DNA of 64,000 nucleotides from Anaeramoeba flamelloides. Lineage: Eukaryota; Metamonada; Anaeramoebidae. A model generated the notes under the pieces. It saw only the letters and a program-made list of their open reading frames with translations, had not been told where the DNA came from and searched no databases. The first letter of the stretch is position 1. Each line of letters opens with the position of its first letter. The stretch is from contig JANTQA010000048.1 of NCBI GenBank assembly GCA_027625915.1, positions 1,922,001 through 1,986,000 of the forward strand, in the 5' to 3' direction. The position numbers and the translations under genes were made by a program. Of this stretch, positions 25,809 to 37,441 are shown in pieces.

Positions 25809-26002
25809 CAGTCAGTTCCACTTTTAAGGCACGAACTTTCAACGAAATTTAAGGCACAAAAAATCTCAAATTAAGGTATACAATTTGGAATTTTTTTTTT
25901 TTGCAATTTATTTTACTAGAATCTTTTTTTTGTGTCTTAATTTGAGATTTTTTTGCGCGTTAAATTTCGTAGCAGTTTGTTCCTTAAAAGTGGAACTGAC
26001 TA
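25809..26002. mobile_element. L element copy 3
   Basis: 194 bp between TA (25807-25808 and 26003-26004). Termini CAGTCAGTTCCACTTTTAAG and TTAAAAGTGGAACTGACTA; inner arms CAACGAAATTTAAGGCAC and its complement. Confidence 0.87.
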
Positions 26003-26126
26003 TACTAAATAAAAATCAAAATTTTCTTTAATTTTCTAAATAATAAATTTATTTCAAACATTTAATAAGATATCAGTTGTGAAGAATCAATTATTTTGAA
26101 TAAATATCATAAATTAGATTAAAGTA

Positions 26127-26600
26127 TGGAAAAAAATACTGGACATAATTTTTTATTTTGAATATTAGGAAAATTGATATGTAATTTCTTTTATTTAAAA
26201 CCAATTACTTATTAATAAGAATGAAACTTTAAAAATTATAACTTGCCAATTTATTAGAATGGCGATTAATGAATTTAGAATTACTCAAAACACTATCTAA
26301 TAAATCAAAAAACAAGAATAACAATTATCATTTTCTAAACTCTAACAATCATCTAAAAATCTTGATTGTTTTTCAAAAAAAGTAGTTCTACGTAGGGATA
26401 TCAAACAATTACTGGAGTATTCTGGAGATACCCTACTTTCATAAACTTTAGGTGGGTTTATTACTTGACTCATAAAAAATTTGGTTATTTAGAAAAAGGA
26501 TTTGATTGAAAATAAAATGAAATAACTCATAAATTCTCCTAATATTCACAATTAAAAATCTTTTTCAGGATTTTTAGCCTGTCAGGTATTTTTTCCCAAC
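26127..26600 (+). mobile_element. C element copy 1 (about 475-bp TIR element)
   Basis: Flanked by TA (26125-26126 and 26601-26602). Inverted termini of about 75 bp include TTGTGAATATTAG and its complement. The interior matches the reverse complement of 42688-43165 (shared ATAACAATTATCATTTTCTAA-type block, CTACGTA and GGTTTATTAC). No transposase frame. Confidence 0.78.
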
Positions 26601-26984
26601 TATAAATATTTTTTTAATATTCTGTTGATTATTAAAAAAAAATTTTTTTTTTTCTATAAATATTAAATATTATAATTCTTCTCAACATAAGGTATTTTTG
26701 TAAAAAATGTTTGATTTGTTTTTTTTATATTTTATAAAAAAAATATTCTCTTTATTTGAAGTTTTATCCATAGTTTGATAATATTAAAACCATAGGTATA
26801 TTATTACTAAAAGTTTCATTGTTATTGGATATATTTTAAAAAATGTTCATTCCTAAGATTTCATAAAAAAAGAAAATAAAAAAACACTTTTTTTGTTGAA
26901 TAGAAGAAAGAAAAATTCACTGGGAAATTGACAAATTTGTCATTTCCCAAAAGATTTTGTAAACAATAAAATAAGATATTTCTA

Positions 26985-27570
26985 AGAAAGTGTGGCAAAT
27001 TTATTTTAACATATATTTTTTAAAACTCAATATTCAAAAAAGTATAATAAATATACAAAAGCATCAACTGCTATTTATTGATTCTAAATAACAATTAAAT
27101 TTTATTCTTAGTAGTGTGTTACATAAATAAAAGAAATTAAATTTTCTGATCTCGATTTTATCTGATATTTTTAATGGGTGAAAATTGGTTTTTATTATTT
27201 TCTTTTTGATCAAAACAAATCTTTTTCATAACTTATTTAATCTCGACAAATTTTCAAAAAAAATTGAAAACATGTAACTGTATTTGATAATTTAAAAAAT
27301 CATTTGCACCCTTTCCGTATTTCAAGTTATTTATTGAAATTTTTCCAAAATTGTTTTCAACATGAAAAAGTGCTATTTTTTTATCCATTTTTTGGATATA
27401 TTTCAAATAAAACATATTTTGAAATAGATACATTAGTCGTTGATTCAATCGGTATTAATATTAAACTTAATTTAGTATGACCAATTAATGAATACCTCCA
27501 CTGCCAAGGATTATTTTTTATGAAATATAAAAAAAAATGCCCCACCTTTTTGGAAATACCTTAAATCTAG
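26985..27570 (-). repeat. Dispersed repeat A, copy 3
   Basis: Clear reverse-complement match to 1885-2490 across nearly the full length, including AAGGTATTTCCAAAAAGGTG at the start. The frame at 27254-27448 (minus) is part of the repeat. Confidence 0.62.
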
Positions 27571-28675
27571 ATTGTTATTAATCATTTAAATTTTTATTGA
27601 GATTAACACTTTTTGAAATATAATTTTTTTTACCAAAAAGAAAAAATAATTAATTACCTTCACAATTAAGAAATATCATACAAAAACAAGATGATAAATT
27701 TCGATTAGTCTGTCTATTAACTAATATCATACTAACAAACAACTTTCATTCTTATTAAAATAAATACAATAATGACGAAATTTAATTAAGACAACATAAT
27801 TAATAATATTTCCTATTACAAATTTTTTCAAAATAAATTTTCTACACTTTTTGTAAAAACCTTGTTGTGGAAATTCAAATTATCAATAATCAAAAAAAGT
27901 AATGATAATAATTAATCTTAAATTTGAATGTTAAATTGATTATTCAAAAAATAACATAAAAAATCAATATAAATAAAAAAAAAATATAAACAGATCAAGT
28001 AATCATCAATTAGGTATTTATATTTTTCGGTTCAAACATAAAGAAATCTTACATTTTTTAAAGATGTTTTCAATAATTATTAAAGAATTTAAGACAACCC
28101 TTAAAAAAAAGCAAAAAAAAATAAATATTTTGACTATTTACTTTACGTTAGGTGGTACCAGTTTTAAAAAAAAATTCATACAATTAGAATATTTTATTCT
28201 GAAAATCGTTTAATGGTTACTTGTTAAAAATATTTTTCAGAACATTTTTTAAATCACAGTTAGTAAATCAATTTTTTTATTCTTTATTTTCCTTTTAAAC
28301 AATTTTGACAATTTGATTTAATTTTTTTTTAAAAATTTTGAATGAATTTTATTGTATGTTTCAAAATAAATTGAACAAAATTTTCATTTGTCTTTTCAAA
28401 AAACGTTTTAAAAGTTTGAATTTCATTTTTAATTATTAAATTCTAATAAGAAGCTTAGACTATTATTTCCTTTTTAGAATTGAAGATTTAATGCTTTAGA
28501 TTTGAATTCTTGGGTTGAGGCTATAGTTTTATTTTGGAAAGGTGAATGAAAATTTTGTTCTTTGTATTTTGAAATGGACAGTATTTAGCATTAAGTTTGT
28601 TATAATTTAATGCTAAAAATTCACAAGAAACCAAAAATAAAAAATAAAAAAAAAAAAGAAATGAAATCGGAATAA

Positions 28676-29779
28676 TTAATAATATTGCCACTGTGACCAG
28701 TCACCGATATTATAATTTAATAAAAATTGAGTGATGTCCATCAATGATCTTTGAGAGTCTTTTAAATAGTAGAGCAAAGTAAATCCGTGTGTTTGGTTTG
28801 GGTAAGATTTATACAAGACATTCCCAGAATCATTAATGATTTTGTTTTTCAGCAAAAGTGATTCGTCTTTCAAAGGGTCGCGCTCGGCTGTGAGCAAGAA
28901 TGTGTCTGGCAAATTTGTGAATGACGATGCATTCAAGGGGGCAAAATAGGGGTTTTTGAAGTTTTCCTTGTTTTGGCCACAATAGCTTTCTTCGTACCAA
29001 GTGATTAAAGACTCTGGAAGTGTCCAGCTGTTTTTTTCAATCTTCCTTGACTGCACCATTGGGTGGTGGTTTAGCATTGGAAAGAGCAGTAGCTGCGCGC
29101 TGATCACTTTGGAAAACTTATTTTGTTCATCTCGAAACTTCATAATTGTTGCGAGTGCCAGATTTGCTCCTGACGAAATCCCACACAGAGCAATCCTTGT
29201 CGGGTCGATTTGCATCAGCAACTGCTTCCATCTTGTTTGCTTGCCCTTGCCTATTTCTGTCGGCGAAGGGAAGATGTGCTCCATAATAAACAAGATACAG
29301 TTGTACGTGTCTTCAAAGGGGATCGGGAACGCATGCTCGGGCGACTTTCGGTAGTCCACAGAAGCTACAACAGTACCTGTCTTTGAAATGATGCTTCGTA
29401 CAAAATCGGAATCAGACTTGTTGCTTGGTGAGCCATCGCAAAAGCCACCCCCATGGATATGGATCATGAGAGAATATTTTTCTTCTTTTTTGATGTCTGT
29501 TTTATGGAAAAACCTGAGGCTGATCTCCTCGCCATTGAATTCCTCTTCAACATCAAAACTCTCAATCCCATCAATAACACCTGCTTCTTCTTTTGGTACG
29601 CCTCCTAGCTTTGTTCGTTCAAACCTCCCCCCGATGTAGAGACCTGCTCGTTTTTGGTGAATCTTTAAAATCAAGGAGATTATTTTGGTTCTGCCATCAA
29701 CACGAAAGTCATTAAAAAGAAATGCTAAGACTATTGCAACAAAAAACAAAATAATATACAACCAAATCATTGAAACCAA
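28676..29779 (-). CDS. Membrane-anchored alpha/beta-hydrolase, HSL/AADAC-type carboxylesterase
   Basis: Single exon, 367 residues. It opens with a hydrophobic anchor (IWLYIILFFVAIVLAFLF, about residues 5-22) that probably holds the enzyme on the ER or another endomembrane. The hydrolase signatures of the hormone-sensitive-lipase family are complete: oxyanion motif HGGG (109-112), YRKSPEHAFPIP (143-154), nucleophile elbow GISSG with Ser202, the acid Asp301 in ERDPLKDE and the base His331 in THGF. It should hydrolyse carboxylic esters of short- to medium-chain or acetylated substrates; the substrate cannot be read from sequence. It has no Asn-rich inserts and no intron, and to the eye it is clearly more G+C-rich than most neighbours, which could mean high expression or later acquisition. 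It stands alone between long repeat-filled intergenic regions. Confidence 0.88.
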   Translation of the reverse strand: MVSMIWLYIILFFVAIVLAFLFNDFRVDGRTKIISLILKIHQKRAGLYIGGRFERTKLGGVPKEEAGVIDGIESFDVEEEFNGEEISLRFFHKTDIKKEEKYSLMIHIHGGGFCDGSPSNKSDSDFVRSIISKTGTVVASVDYRKSPEHAFPIPFEDTYNCILFIMEHIFPSPTEIGKGKQTRWKQLLMQIDPTRIALCGISSGANLALATIMKFRDEQNKFSKVISAQLLLFPMLNHHPMVQSRKIEKNSWTLPESLITWYEESYCGQNKENFKNPYFAPLNASSFTNLPDTFLLTAERDPLKDESLLLKNKIINDSGNVLYKSYPNQTHGFTLLYYLKDSQRSLMDITQFLLNYNIGDWSQWQYY

Positions 29780-30466
29780 AGTAGAGTTAAGTTTTGTTGA
29801 AAGATTATTATCTTTGTGTTGATTTGTTTGGAAAAAATGATTTTTTTCATTTTGTTGTTAAATAACTGATCTTGGAAGAGTAATTCTGGTTTTTCCTTTT
29901 GGGTGTTTTAGCCCACAGGTTATTTCTTTTCGGATTTTGAGAAGAAGTTAGTTTTTAGAAAAAAGAATTAGGCCTTGATAAATAGAAAAATTGTTGTTAA
30001 TTTGGAGTATTTTTATCTTTTTCAAAAAATTTTTAAAAAAATAAACTTAAAGTCTCTTTTGAAAAGACAGATAAGTTCTAAAGCCTTTGTGCTTTCATAA
30101 TAAACCAAATTAAAAAATATGTTTCAAAATTTGTTTGAAAATCAAATTATATTTTTTTTTTCAATCCAACACATTTTTGAACAAAATTTTAATTGTTTAA
30201 GAAGAACAAACTGAATGTAATTAATTTCTTTTTCAATTATCAAAAAGTTTCTCAAAAAAAAAAGTATAAATTCAAAGTAATACTTTTAATTTGATTTTCT
30301 TTCAATACTGGCTGGTTGTTTCTCTACTGTTCTTACTTGGTGAAAAATGCTAATAATAAAATATGAATTGAATTTTAAAAATAATATCACCCAACATTAA
30401 ATTTCTTTACCCAAGAGTTGAAGGAAGGTAAACTTGAATCTAAGATAATGATTTTTTATAGTTTAA

Positions 30467-31833
30467 GGGAGTAGCTACACCATAAGGCATGATAAAAATT
30501 TGAGAGAGATGAGATAAGAACATTTTATTTTAGTGGCGTGTGATCGTCGATTCTCTAAAAATTTTTTTAAAAAAATTATTTGATATTTTTTTTAGTAATG
30601 TTCAACAATTAAAAAAAAGAGATTATATTGATAAAATAGTTTATTTTTCTTTTCTTTTATTAAAATAAACTTAATTCCATTAATTTGGGCACAGTTTAAA
30701 CAGTTGGAAAAATAACAATAACATGATTTACACCCAATTGGAAATTAATTTTAATTCAACAAACTATTTCATTTTTTGTCTTTTTTGTTTTTGTTTTAAT
30801 TTTCTATTTCTGAAGTTACTTAATCGGTTTAGTTAGATCTGAAAATTTTTTATAGATGGTTGATAGATGGTTACAGTTGAGTTTCTTAAATTGAAAAATC
30901 CACATACAACCGGTGCATGGTATCTTATCATTTGATCGATCAACCATTGTTGGTGTAATTTTAACAAATCAACCAATATATTTTTTGTTCAAACTCTTTC
31001 ATTTCAGCTCGTTTCCATATTTTGGACACACTTGTTTTCATTTTTTGTTTTATATTGCTTTCTTATATTTGGATGAAAATGATTACTTAAAAAACCATTA
31101 ATACTATGTTCCTTAAATGTGGTTTTATATTACTTTTGGAAAAATATCATAAATTGAGTTTTTGTTTCCCTATTTTTGATTTTCTGATGTGTCCAAATTT
31201 TTGGAATGGAGGTTTAGTTTTTTTTTTTTGGGGGATGATAATTTCAGATTCTTTGAATAAAACTTATATCTATTTTAAGTTCAAAATTTGATAGAATATA
31301 ATCATACTCACTTCTCATATTCCACTATACACAACGATTTAAAATCCTAACAAGCAATAATTTGACATAATTATTCTTTTTTTTTGGAATCTTCTAGCTA
31401 TTTAAGTCCCATTTATGTTTCCTTTTATGATTCTCTCAATTGTAATATTGTTGTTCTTTTTAAACAAAATCCTTTAATCCCAAATGCCACTAATAAAAAA
31501 ATATTTCTAATTGCTTTATGTTGTCCGGATTAAAAAAATCTCAAAAAGGTGAAAAAATAAAAAATGAAAAAATTAAATGCCACATTAGAATGTTGAGATA
31601 AGGATAAAAGATAAGTCATTCAACATTCAAAACACTATTTTAAGCAATTTAACTCAACATTCTATTGTGGCAATTTCTTTGAGACTTTGAAAAAAAAATT
31701 AAAAAAATTTAATGAATGAAGTACTTTAAATAATAAAAATCAATGAATTACAACCAAAGTAAAAAATGTTATTTTCTGATCCTCTTCAGAATTGCCAAAA
31801 ATTGAAAAATTTTTCTTTATCGTGGCTACTCCC
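30467..31833. mobile_element. G element: TTAA-bounded transposon carrying a nested M element
   Basis: The left end reads TTAA-GGGAGTAGCTAC and the right end GTGGCTACTCCC-TTAA, so inverted termini of about 12 bp sit exactly inside TTAA on both sides (30463-30466 and 31834-31837). TTAA targeting is typical of piggyBac-type elements. The M element accounts for about 547 bp, leaving about 820 bp. Inside, 31577-31675 forms a strong hairpin (GCCACATTAGAATGTTGAG and its near complement). No transposase frame. Confidence 0.6.
30668..31214 (+). mobile_element. M element copy 2, nested in G
   Basis: 547 bp flanked by TA (30666-30667 and 31215-31216); same orientation as copy 1. The left terminus is more diverged (TTAATTCCATTAATTTGGGC) than the right (GTCCAAATTTTTGGAATGG). 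Confidence 0.8.
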
Positions 31834-32360
31834 TTAAGGAATTATACTCAAAAAAATTAAAAACTTTCTTTTTTTTACTTCTCATATATTTGTGTTAATC
31901 CAATATCATGAGATTATTTGTTTTACTGATTTTAAACAGATTTTGTAAACAAATATTTTTCTAGGAAAAGAAGAGAAATATGTTCATATTTTTTGATAAC
32001 TTTTTTGAGAAAAGAGATATTATTTGTAATATCATAATATAAAAAAGTAAAAAGTATTTTTATGTTAATTTCCAATGATTTTTAATTCCATCTTTAATCA
32101 GGATAAAAATTTTTTCAAAGCAATTATAAAAATTTACTTGTTTTAAACAAATTAAAATTTGATTTTTAAAAAATAAAATCTTGTATTTAGTGAAAAAAAA
32201 AAACAAAAAAAGATTAATACTGTTTAATTCAAATTTCTTTAAATAAATTTTGAATTCAATTTCTATTTTAGTAATAAATTAGCCCAAACTTAAAAAACAA
32301 TTCAATTAAAAATTATGAAGTCAAACCAATTTTACAAATTTCATTCATTTTTTTAACTAT

Positions 32361-32932
32361 AGAATACTAAACTCCATTTCACTAAAAGGGACCCAGCCAA
32401 AAATGAAAATTTCACCTTATTATTAAAAATCAACCTAAGATTGTTTAGATAAATGACAAATAATAAACTTCATATTAAAATCAATAATCATAAAAGAAAA
32501 GCCTGGACAGACCATAAATTTCAAAAAAAAAAAATGTTAAAAAAATTTTGAGGCATTACATGGGGGAGTAGTCAGCAAAATCCATAATTTCTTTTGGAAA
32601 TTAAAATTTTTGACAACAATATTTTTGACTTGTAAATGTATGAATGTTTATAGAACATACAAAACCTAACTTTTCTTAATGTTAATTTGGAGTTTCAAAC
32701 ATTTTTTTTTTAAAATTTAATTTAATAAAAAAAAAAAAGAAAAGAAAATAAGAAGAAAAAAAAAAAAAAAGTAAAAAGCAAAATACAAAAAAAAATTTTT
32801 TTACAAAATGAGAAAAAATGATTTTGATCTAAAAATTTAAAAAATGATTTTGGTCAATCATAATGAATTATAATCATAGAATTGTGTTCTATTTATTCAA
32901 TAAAACTGGGCCTCTTTGACTGAAAAAGAGTT
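32361..32932 (+). repeat. Dispersed repeat J, copy 1
   Basis: About 570 bp, matches 61099-61668 in the same orientation. Anchors: ACCATAAATTTCAAAAAA, ACTTGTAAATGTATGAAT, AACTTTTCTTAATGTT, AAATGAGAAAAAATGATTTT and CTTTGACTGAAAAAGAGT. The part around AAAATGAGAAAAAATGATT is also related to repeat K. The first 60 bases in both copies can be read as NSISLKG, perhaps the end of a former coding sequence. Confidence 0.65.
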
Positions 32933-33054
32933 TACATTCAAATTTTTTGTAAAATTTTTTGTAAAATCTAAAAGAAATTAAAACTTTTCAGATATTTATA
33001 TAACTTTATCATTGGTAAATATAAAAAAATAATATACGAAAAAAAAAAAGGATT

Positions 33055-33201
33055 GCGGTCTTTACAAGGCTACCATAAAATTCTAAGTAAAATACAATTG
33101 ATATTTCTATTCTTATTTCCAAATTTTTTGAAAATGGAAAACAAGAATAGAAAACTAAATTTTGTTTTATTTCAAATTTTATGGTAGATTTGGAACGACT
33201 G
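33055..33201. mobile_element. D element copy 3, internally deleted
   Basis: About 147 bp retaining only the D termini: left ACAAGGCTACCATAAAATT and right ATGGTAGATTTGGAACGACTG. The roughly 250-bp D interior is missing. Confidence 0.7.
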
Positions 33202-33787
33202 GAAGTAAAATTTTAATTACCTATTCAAAAATAATTTTAAAATCAAAAATTTTCATACTCCCCACTGATTAAGAAAGGTGGTTTTAAGAGATTATTCAAA
33301 AGTCTATATATGTTAATAGGTGACGATTTTAGTGTTTGTTTAGATCATATTTTCTGTATCAAAACTAATATAAATTTTGTTTTTGTAAAAAAAGTGATAT
33401 TATTACTATTGATTTTGTATACAGAGACAATCTTTAATATTGATATATTGAAAAAAAAATTCAAACACTTTTTATTTCAATTTCAATTTTCTCAATACCA
33501 ATAATTATTCTTTCAAAACTGTTTGTTGTGAAGAATATTATGGAGATCTGATTATTTTTACTAGGCTTCTCAAAGTGTAAACCATAAAAAATGCTTTCTT
33601 CAGAGCTAATGCCAAAAAATTTGTAAAAATAAAATGAAACAAAAAGTTGAAAAAAAATTATTTGAATTTATCAGTAAACTGTTAAACTTTACAATGAGAA
33701 CATACAAATTTTTGTTTATTCTTTTTTACCACTTGAGAGAGAACTACCTTAAATAAATTGTTTCTTCATTTTTTTGTTTCTTTGGGA

Positions 33788-34666
33788 ATGTCGATTAATT
33801 ATTCTCTTTTTGAATATCTATTTTATGAGATCGTGAATTTAACAGACAGATCTGTTTCAAAAAACCCATACCAAGAAATTGATGAGTACCCGATGGAATC
33901 ACTTACATTGACAAACACAAAGGACAACAAAATAAAAAAAACAAAATCATTAAACATTGAAAATGAAGAAGAAAGCCATTTTGAGCTTTTCCCAATTCCA
34001 AACAGACAGCAACTGGTTTGCAAAAAACTTGAGAGCACTGGTTTCAGATTAGGCACAGGGCTAATTGAACAATATTGCTTCAAAAAGCGAGCCATATTTA
34101 CAGAAGAAAGGATCATGAGATTGGTTTGTAAGGATTTTTGGGGTTACTTGTTCAAGGACACCACCCAATTAAATTATGATCAGAACGATAAAGTGTGGCT
34201 CTTAATTGTCGACAACTTTGTGGTCTTATCACGAATCTCCTTTTCAAAAAACGGGAAAAAAGAAAACAAAGACATTAACAACGAAGGCAATGTCATCCAA
34301 CAAAGCCAAACTTTAACAAACTCAGAGACAAATTCAACTCAGTCTAGCAACTTGATTGAAAATAATAAAAATTCTCGAAACACTGAAAACGAAAAATCAA
34401 AAAAGAAAAAGAAAAAATCCAAAAAAAATAAACAAAAATCTCCATCTTCAAACCTGAAAAAATTAAACCAACAAAAACAAAACAAAGAGCAATTCCAAAA
34501 AAATAGAATCACCACCCAATCTCAAATTGAAACCATTAACAAATACTTACAGTTTGTCTGTGGGATCCTTCGTGGTGCTTTTTGGAATCTCAATGTTAAT
34601 TCAATAATTTCAACAAACTATTCAAATCTTAATAAAATTCAATTTATCATAAAACTTGAAAATTAA
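33788..34666 (+). CDS. TRAPPC6: TRAPP complex subunit 6 (Trs33/Bet3 family)
   Basis: Single exon, 292 residues from the ATG at 33788; an in-frame ATG at 33758 would add ten residues but the family starts close to LFEYLFYEIV. TRAPPC6/Trs33 is a core subunit of the TRAPP tether and Rab1/Ypt1 exchange factor at the ER-Golgi. Seen here: the N-terminal helix (LFEYLFYEIVNL), KLESTGFRLGTGLIEQ (80-95), FTEERIMRLVCKDFWGYLFK (104-123) and the C-terminal FVCGILRGAFWNLNV (256-270). Animal and fungal orthologues are about 160-270 residues. The extra length here lies in a charged insert at about 21-70 and a Lys/Asn/Gln-rich, probably disordered insert at about 154-250, placed in the loop between two core strands. 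I see no intron. Confidence 0.87.
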   Translation: MSINYSLFEYLFYEIVNLTDRSVSKNPYQEIDEYPMESLTLTNTKDNKIKKTKSLNIENEEESHFELFPIPNRQQLVCKKLESTGFRLGTGLIEQYCFKKRAIFTEERIMRLVCKDFWGYLFKDTTQLNYDQNDKVWLLIVDNFVVLSRISFSKNGKKENKDINNEGNVIQQSQTLTNSETNSTQSSNLIENNKNSRNTENEKSKKKKKKSKKNKQKSPSSNLKKLNQQKQNKEQFQKNRITTQSQIETINKYLQFVCGILRGAFWNLNVNSIISTNYSNLNKIQFIIKLEN

Positions 34667-35004
34667 AAACAATTCTTATCAACTTAACCACTTACTATCA
34701 TATTTTAATCGTTAACTTTTCTTTTTATTTTTTCGAGATCTCTGAAAAATAATTTTTTTTTTCTTTTTTTCAATAATTGTTTATTTTGTTTACTTCTCTT
34801 TTTGTCTTTACAAATAGAAGCAAATATAATAAGGATAATTTGATTTGTTCTCCTTTAAAATAATAATTTTTAATTTCTTTTTATCCCTCTTTGCCTTTTG
34901 TTGGATATACTCTATTTTTCTTCAGTTATTTTAAATGAACGATCAATCGGAATAGTAATCCCTATAATAAGTGAACTTTGTTTTCCAGTTTTTATTCAAG
35001 AACA

Positions 35005-35405
35005 CAGCCGTTCCAAGGCTACCATGAAAATATTTTCTATATCAAATTTTGATGTTGATATAGATTTTTAAATCTAAGAATATGAGAATAAGGTCTCAAA
35101 TATTGAATTTTTTTTTTCATAATTGAGTTGATATGAAGAATAATCCACTGATGTGATAGAAAATTAATTTTTTTTTAAGAGGAAATTTTAGGTGGTTTCT
35201 TCATGAATTTTTGTTGTTTAGAGTAATTTTGGGTTCTGAAATTTTATTTTTTATGATCATCAGAAAATATACTTGATTATTAGCTCATGTACAAAAAAAA
35301 AAATTACTATATTACCTTTCTTATTCTTATATTCTTAGATTTAATAATCTAAATCAATATTAAAATTTTATATTGATGAAATTTCATGGTAGTCTTGGAA
35401 AGACT
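35005..35405 (+). mobile_element. D element copy 1
   Basis: About 400 bp. Inverted termini: GTTCCAAGGCTACCATGAAA on the left and ATGGTAGTCTTGGAAAGACT on the right, followed inward by ATCAAATTTTGATGTTGATA and its near complement. TA follows the right end; the left TA is lost. Confidence 0.8.
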
Positions 35406-35493
35406 TAATATATAATTACATACTATAAACCTAATAATATGATTCAATCGGGTTTGGCATTTCTCTTTATTTTTATCTGATCAATTTATTTTA

Positions 35494-35890
35494 CAGTTGT
35501 TCCAAAGCTACCGTGAAAATTTATCAATATCAAATTTTGATGTTGATATATTTTTTTAAAAGGAAAAATATGTGAATAATAGTGCTCATATTAAAAATAT
35601 TTTTTAATAAATGAGTTGATATGAAAAATATTCTTCTGATGTGATCGAAAAATAATTTTTTTTAGAGTAAATTTTAGGTGGTTTCTTCATGAATTTTTGT
35701 TGTTTAGAGTAATTTTGGGTTCTGAAAATTTATTTTTTTGAAAATTAGAAAAAAATCTTGAATATTGAATCATTTAGGAATTTTTTTTTTCAATATGAGT
35801 TTTATTATTCGAATATTCTTAGATTTAAAAATCTATATCAACATCAAATTTTGATATTGATAAATTTTCACGGTGGATTTGGATTGACTG
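35494..35890 (+). mobile_element. D element copy 2
   Basis: 397 bp, left flank TA (35492-35493), right flank TG. Same orientation as copy 1 and 88 bp downstream of it. The two interiors share an identical stretch of about 55 bp that includes AGGTGGTTTCTTCATGAATT, while the rest is more diverged. Confidence 0.82.
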
Positions 35891-36023
35891 TGGACAACGA
35901 TTTAAAAGCGGGATATTATCTGAAATGATGATAGAAATAATATTCATATTTTATAAATTAATTTAATAGATGATAATTATTAAATAAAGTTAAAATATCT
36001 AGAAAATTATTCAGATTAAAATC

Positions 36024-36103
36024 AAAATGTTGTACCTTAATTTGAGATTTTTTTAGACCATAAATTTTATTGAAAGTTTGTATCCTACAAGTAGAAGTAA
36101 CTG
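36024..36103. mobile_element. L element right-half fragment
   Basis: Carries GTACCTTAATTTGAGATTTT and the end AAGTAGAAGTAACTG followed by TA; the left half is absent. Confidence 0.65.
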
Positions 36104-37441
36104 TATTTTTTTTATTTGTCCTAAAAATTATACACTTTTTTTATAGTTCTTATTAATAAATCAATATATTTTTTTGAATTACTATTATTGCAATAAAATT
36201 TCAAATTTAAAATAAAAGAATAAAGAGTTAAAAAAAAATGCAAAAATTAATAATTATTATGTTTTTTTCCAATTTCTAAAAAAAAAAAAAATAAAATACA
36301 TAATTACTTTATCTTTGAACTATTTTGGGGATTGAGAAGAATTCTAATATGGATTAAAGGCAAATAAGTAAATAAATATATACGCAGATGAATATCGTTT
36401 TAAAGCTTTTATTATAAACTGGATGATGTAAAAGTTAATCCGTGGTTGTCAGGGATATTACCATTAAAACCACATTTATTATTAAGTATATATGAATATA
36501 TTCAAACTTTTCATTCCGAAAGTCTGATTTCTTAAAACTATGTTCAAAAAATTTCAATTTTAATCGGCTTATAAAAGTCATATAAAGTTACCAATCAATG
36601 TACCAAAAAAAAAAATACTTTACCCGATAAATATGAAAATCTTTTTTACCATTTTGAGATCGATAATCCTTGATTTTTTGGATTTATTAAATTTGATGTT
36701 ATGATTAATTTTTTTTCATTCAATAAAGAAAGATGATTTCTAAAAAATTAATCAAAGTTAACTCACTTAAAAATAAGCTGTAGACATGATTAAGTTGGGT
36801 TTAAGTTCAAAATAACTGAATCTGAAAATCTTTTAACTTGTTTTCATTTCTTTTTCACCATATTCGGTCTCTTGAAAAAAGGGAAATGGGATCTTTCTTT
36901 CGAATTTTCTTTTGAAAACCCCTTTTTCTAAATTTTTAAAGGATCCATAACCAATGAATTTTAAAGAAAACAAAACGTAAAACAATCAAAATAGATTCCA
37001 AATAAAAACCAGTTAAAAGTACCAAAAAGACACAAAGCCTATTTTGTCTAAAAAATCTTGTCGAATGAAAAGAATCAAACAGCTCACAACACTCAAACTA
37101 TTTGGGTATAAATCTAAATTCAATCCTGTTTTGTCTTTTCAAATAGAAATGAAAGTAAAAAAAAAATGTTTTATTTCATCTTTGATTACGTATAAAAAAA
37201 AAGGAAAAAATAAAAAAAATATTAAACAATAATAAATAAAATTCAACCAATTCCCCAATAAGAATTTAATTTTGATTTCAGAGTGAAAGTCGAATCACAA
37301 TTATATCCTCTAAAATAATATGAGACTTTATTTTATTGATCATAAATTAATCAGCTGTGAAAGATTAATCAAATAAAATTTGATCTAGCAATTATTTTTT
37401 ACTATTTTTCCTTTCTTTAAAATATTTTATAGTTATACTGG

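Larger units (their letters stand above)
23322..28675. other. Intergenic region with several repeats
   Basis: Between the CK2 beta and esterase genes, which converge. It holds B copy 2 (23478-24640), a 28-T run (25581-25608), L copy 3 (25809-26002), C copy 1 (26127-26600) and A copy 3 (26985-27570). 24650-25800 and 27570-28675 are plain A/T-rich sequence with nothing I can identify. Confidence 0.7.
29780..33787. other. Intergenic region between esterase and TRAPPC6
   Basis: Divergent promoters of the esterase (-) and TRAPPC6 (+) genes lie at the two ends. It holds the G element (30467-31833) with M copy 2 nested in it, J copy 1 (32361-32932) and D copy 3 (33055-33201). Frames at 30913-31101 and 31106-31291 are inside or next to M. 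I find no gene. Confidence 0.7.
34667..37441. other. Intergenic region between TRAPPC6 and WDR75
   Basis: Holds two D elements (35005-35405 and 35494-35890), an L half copy (36024-36103) and plain A/T-rich DNA. The frame at 37044-37232 has no family signal. No gene found. Confidence 0.7.

Noticed and set aside
29001-29354. 117-codon plus-strand frame, and another at 29388-29639
   Set aside because: Both are antisense shadows of the esterase gene, whose catalytic motifs fix the minus strand as coding.
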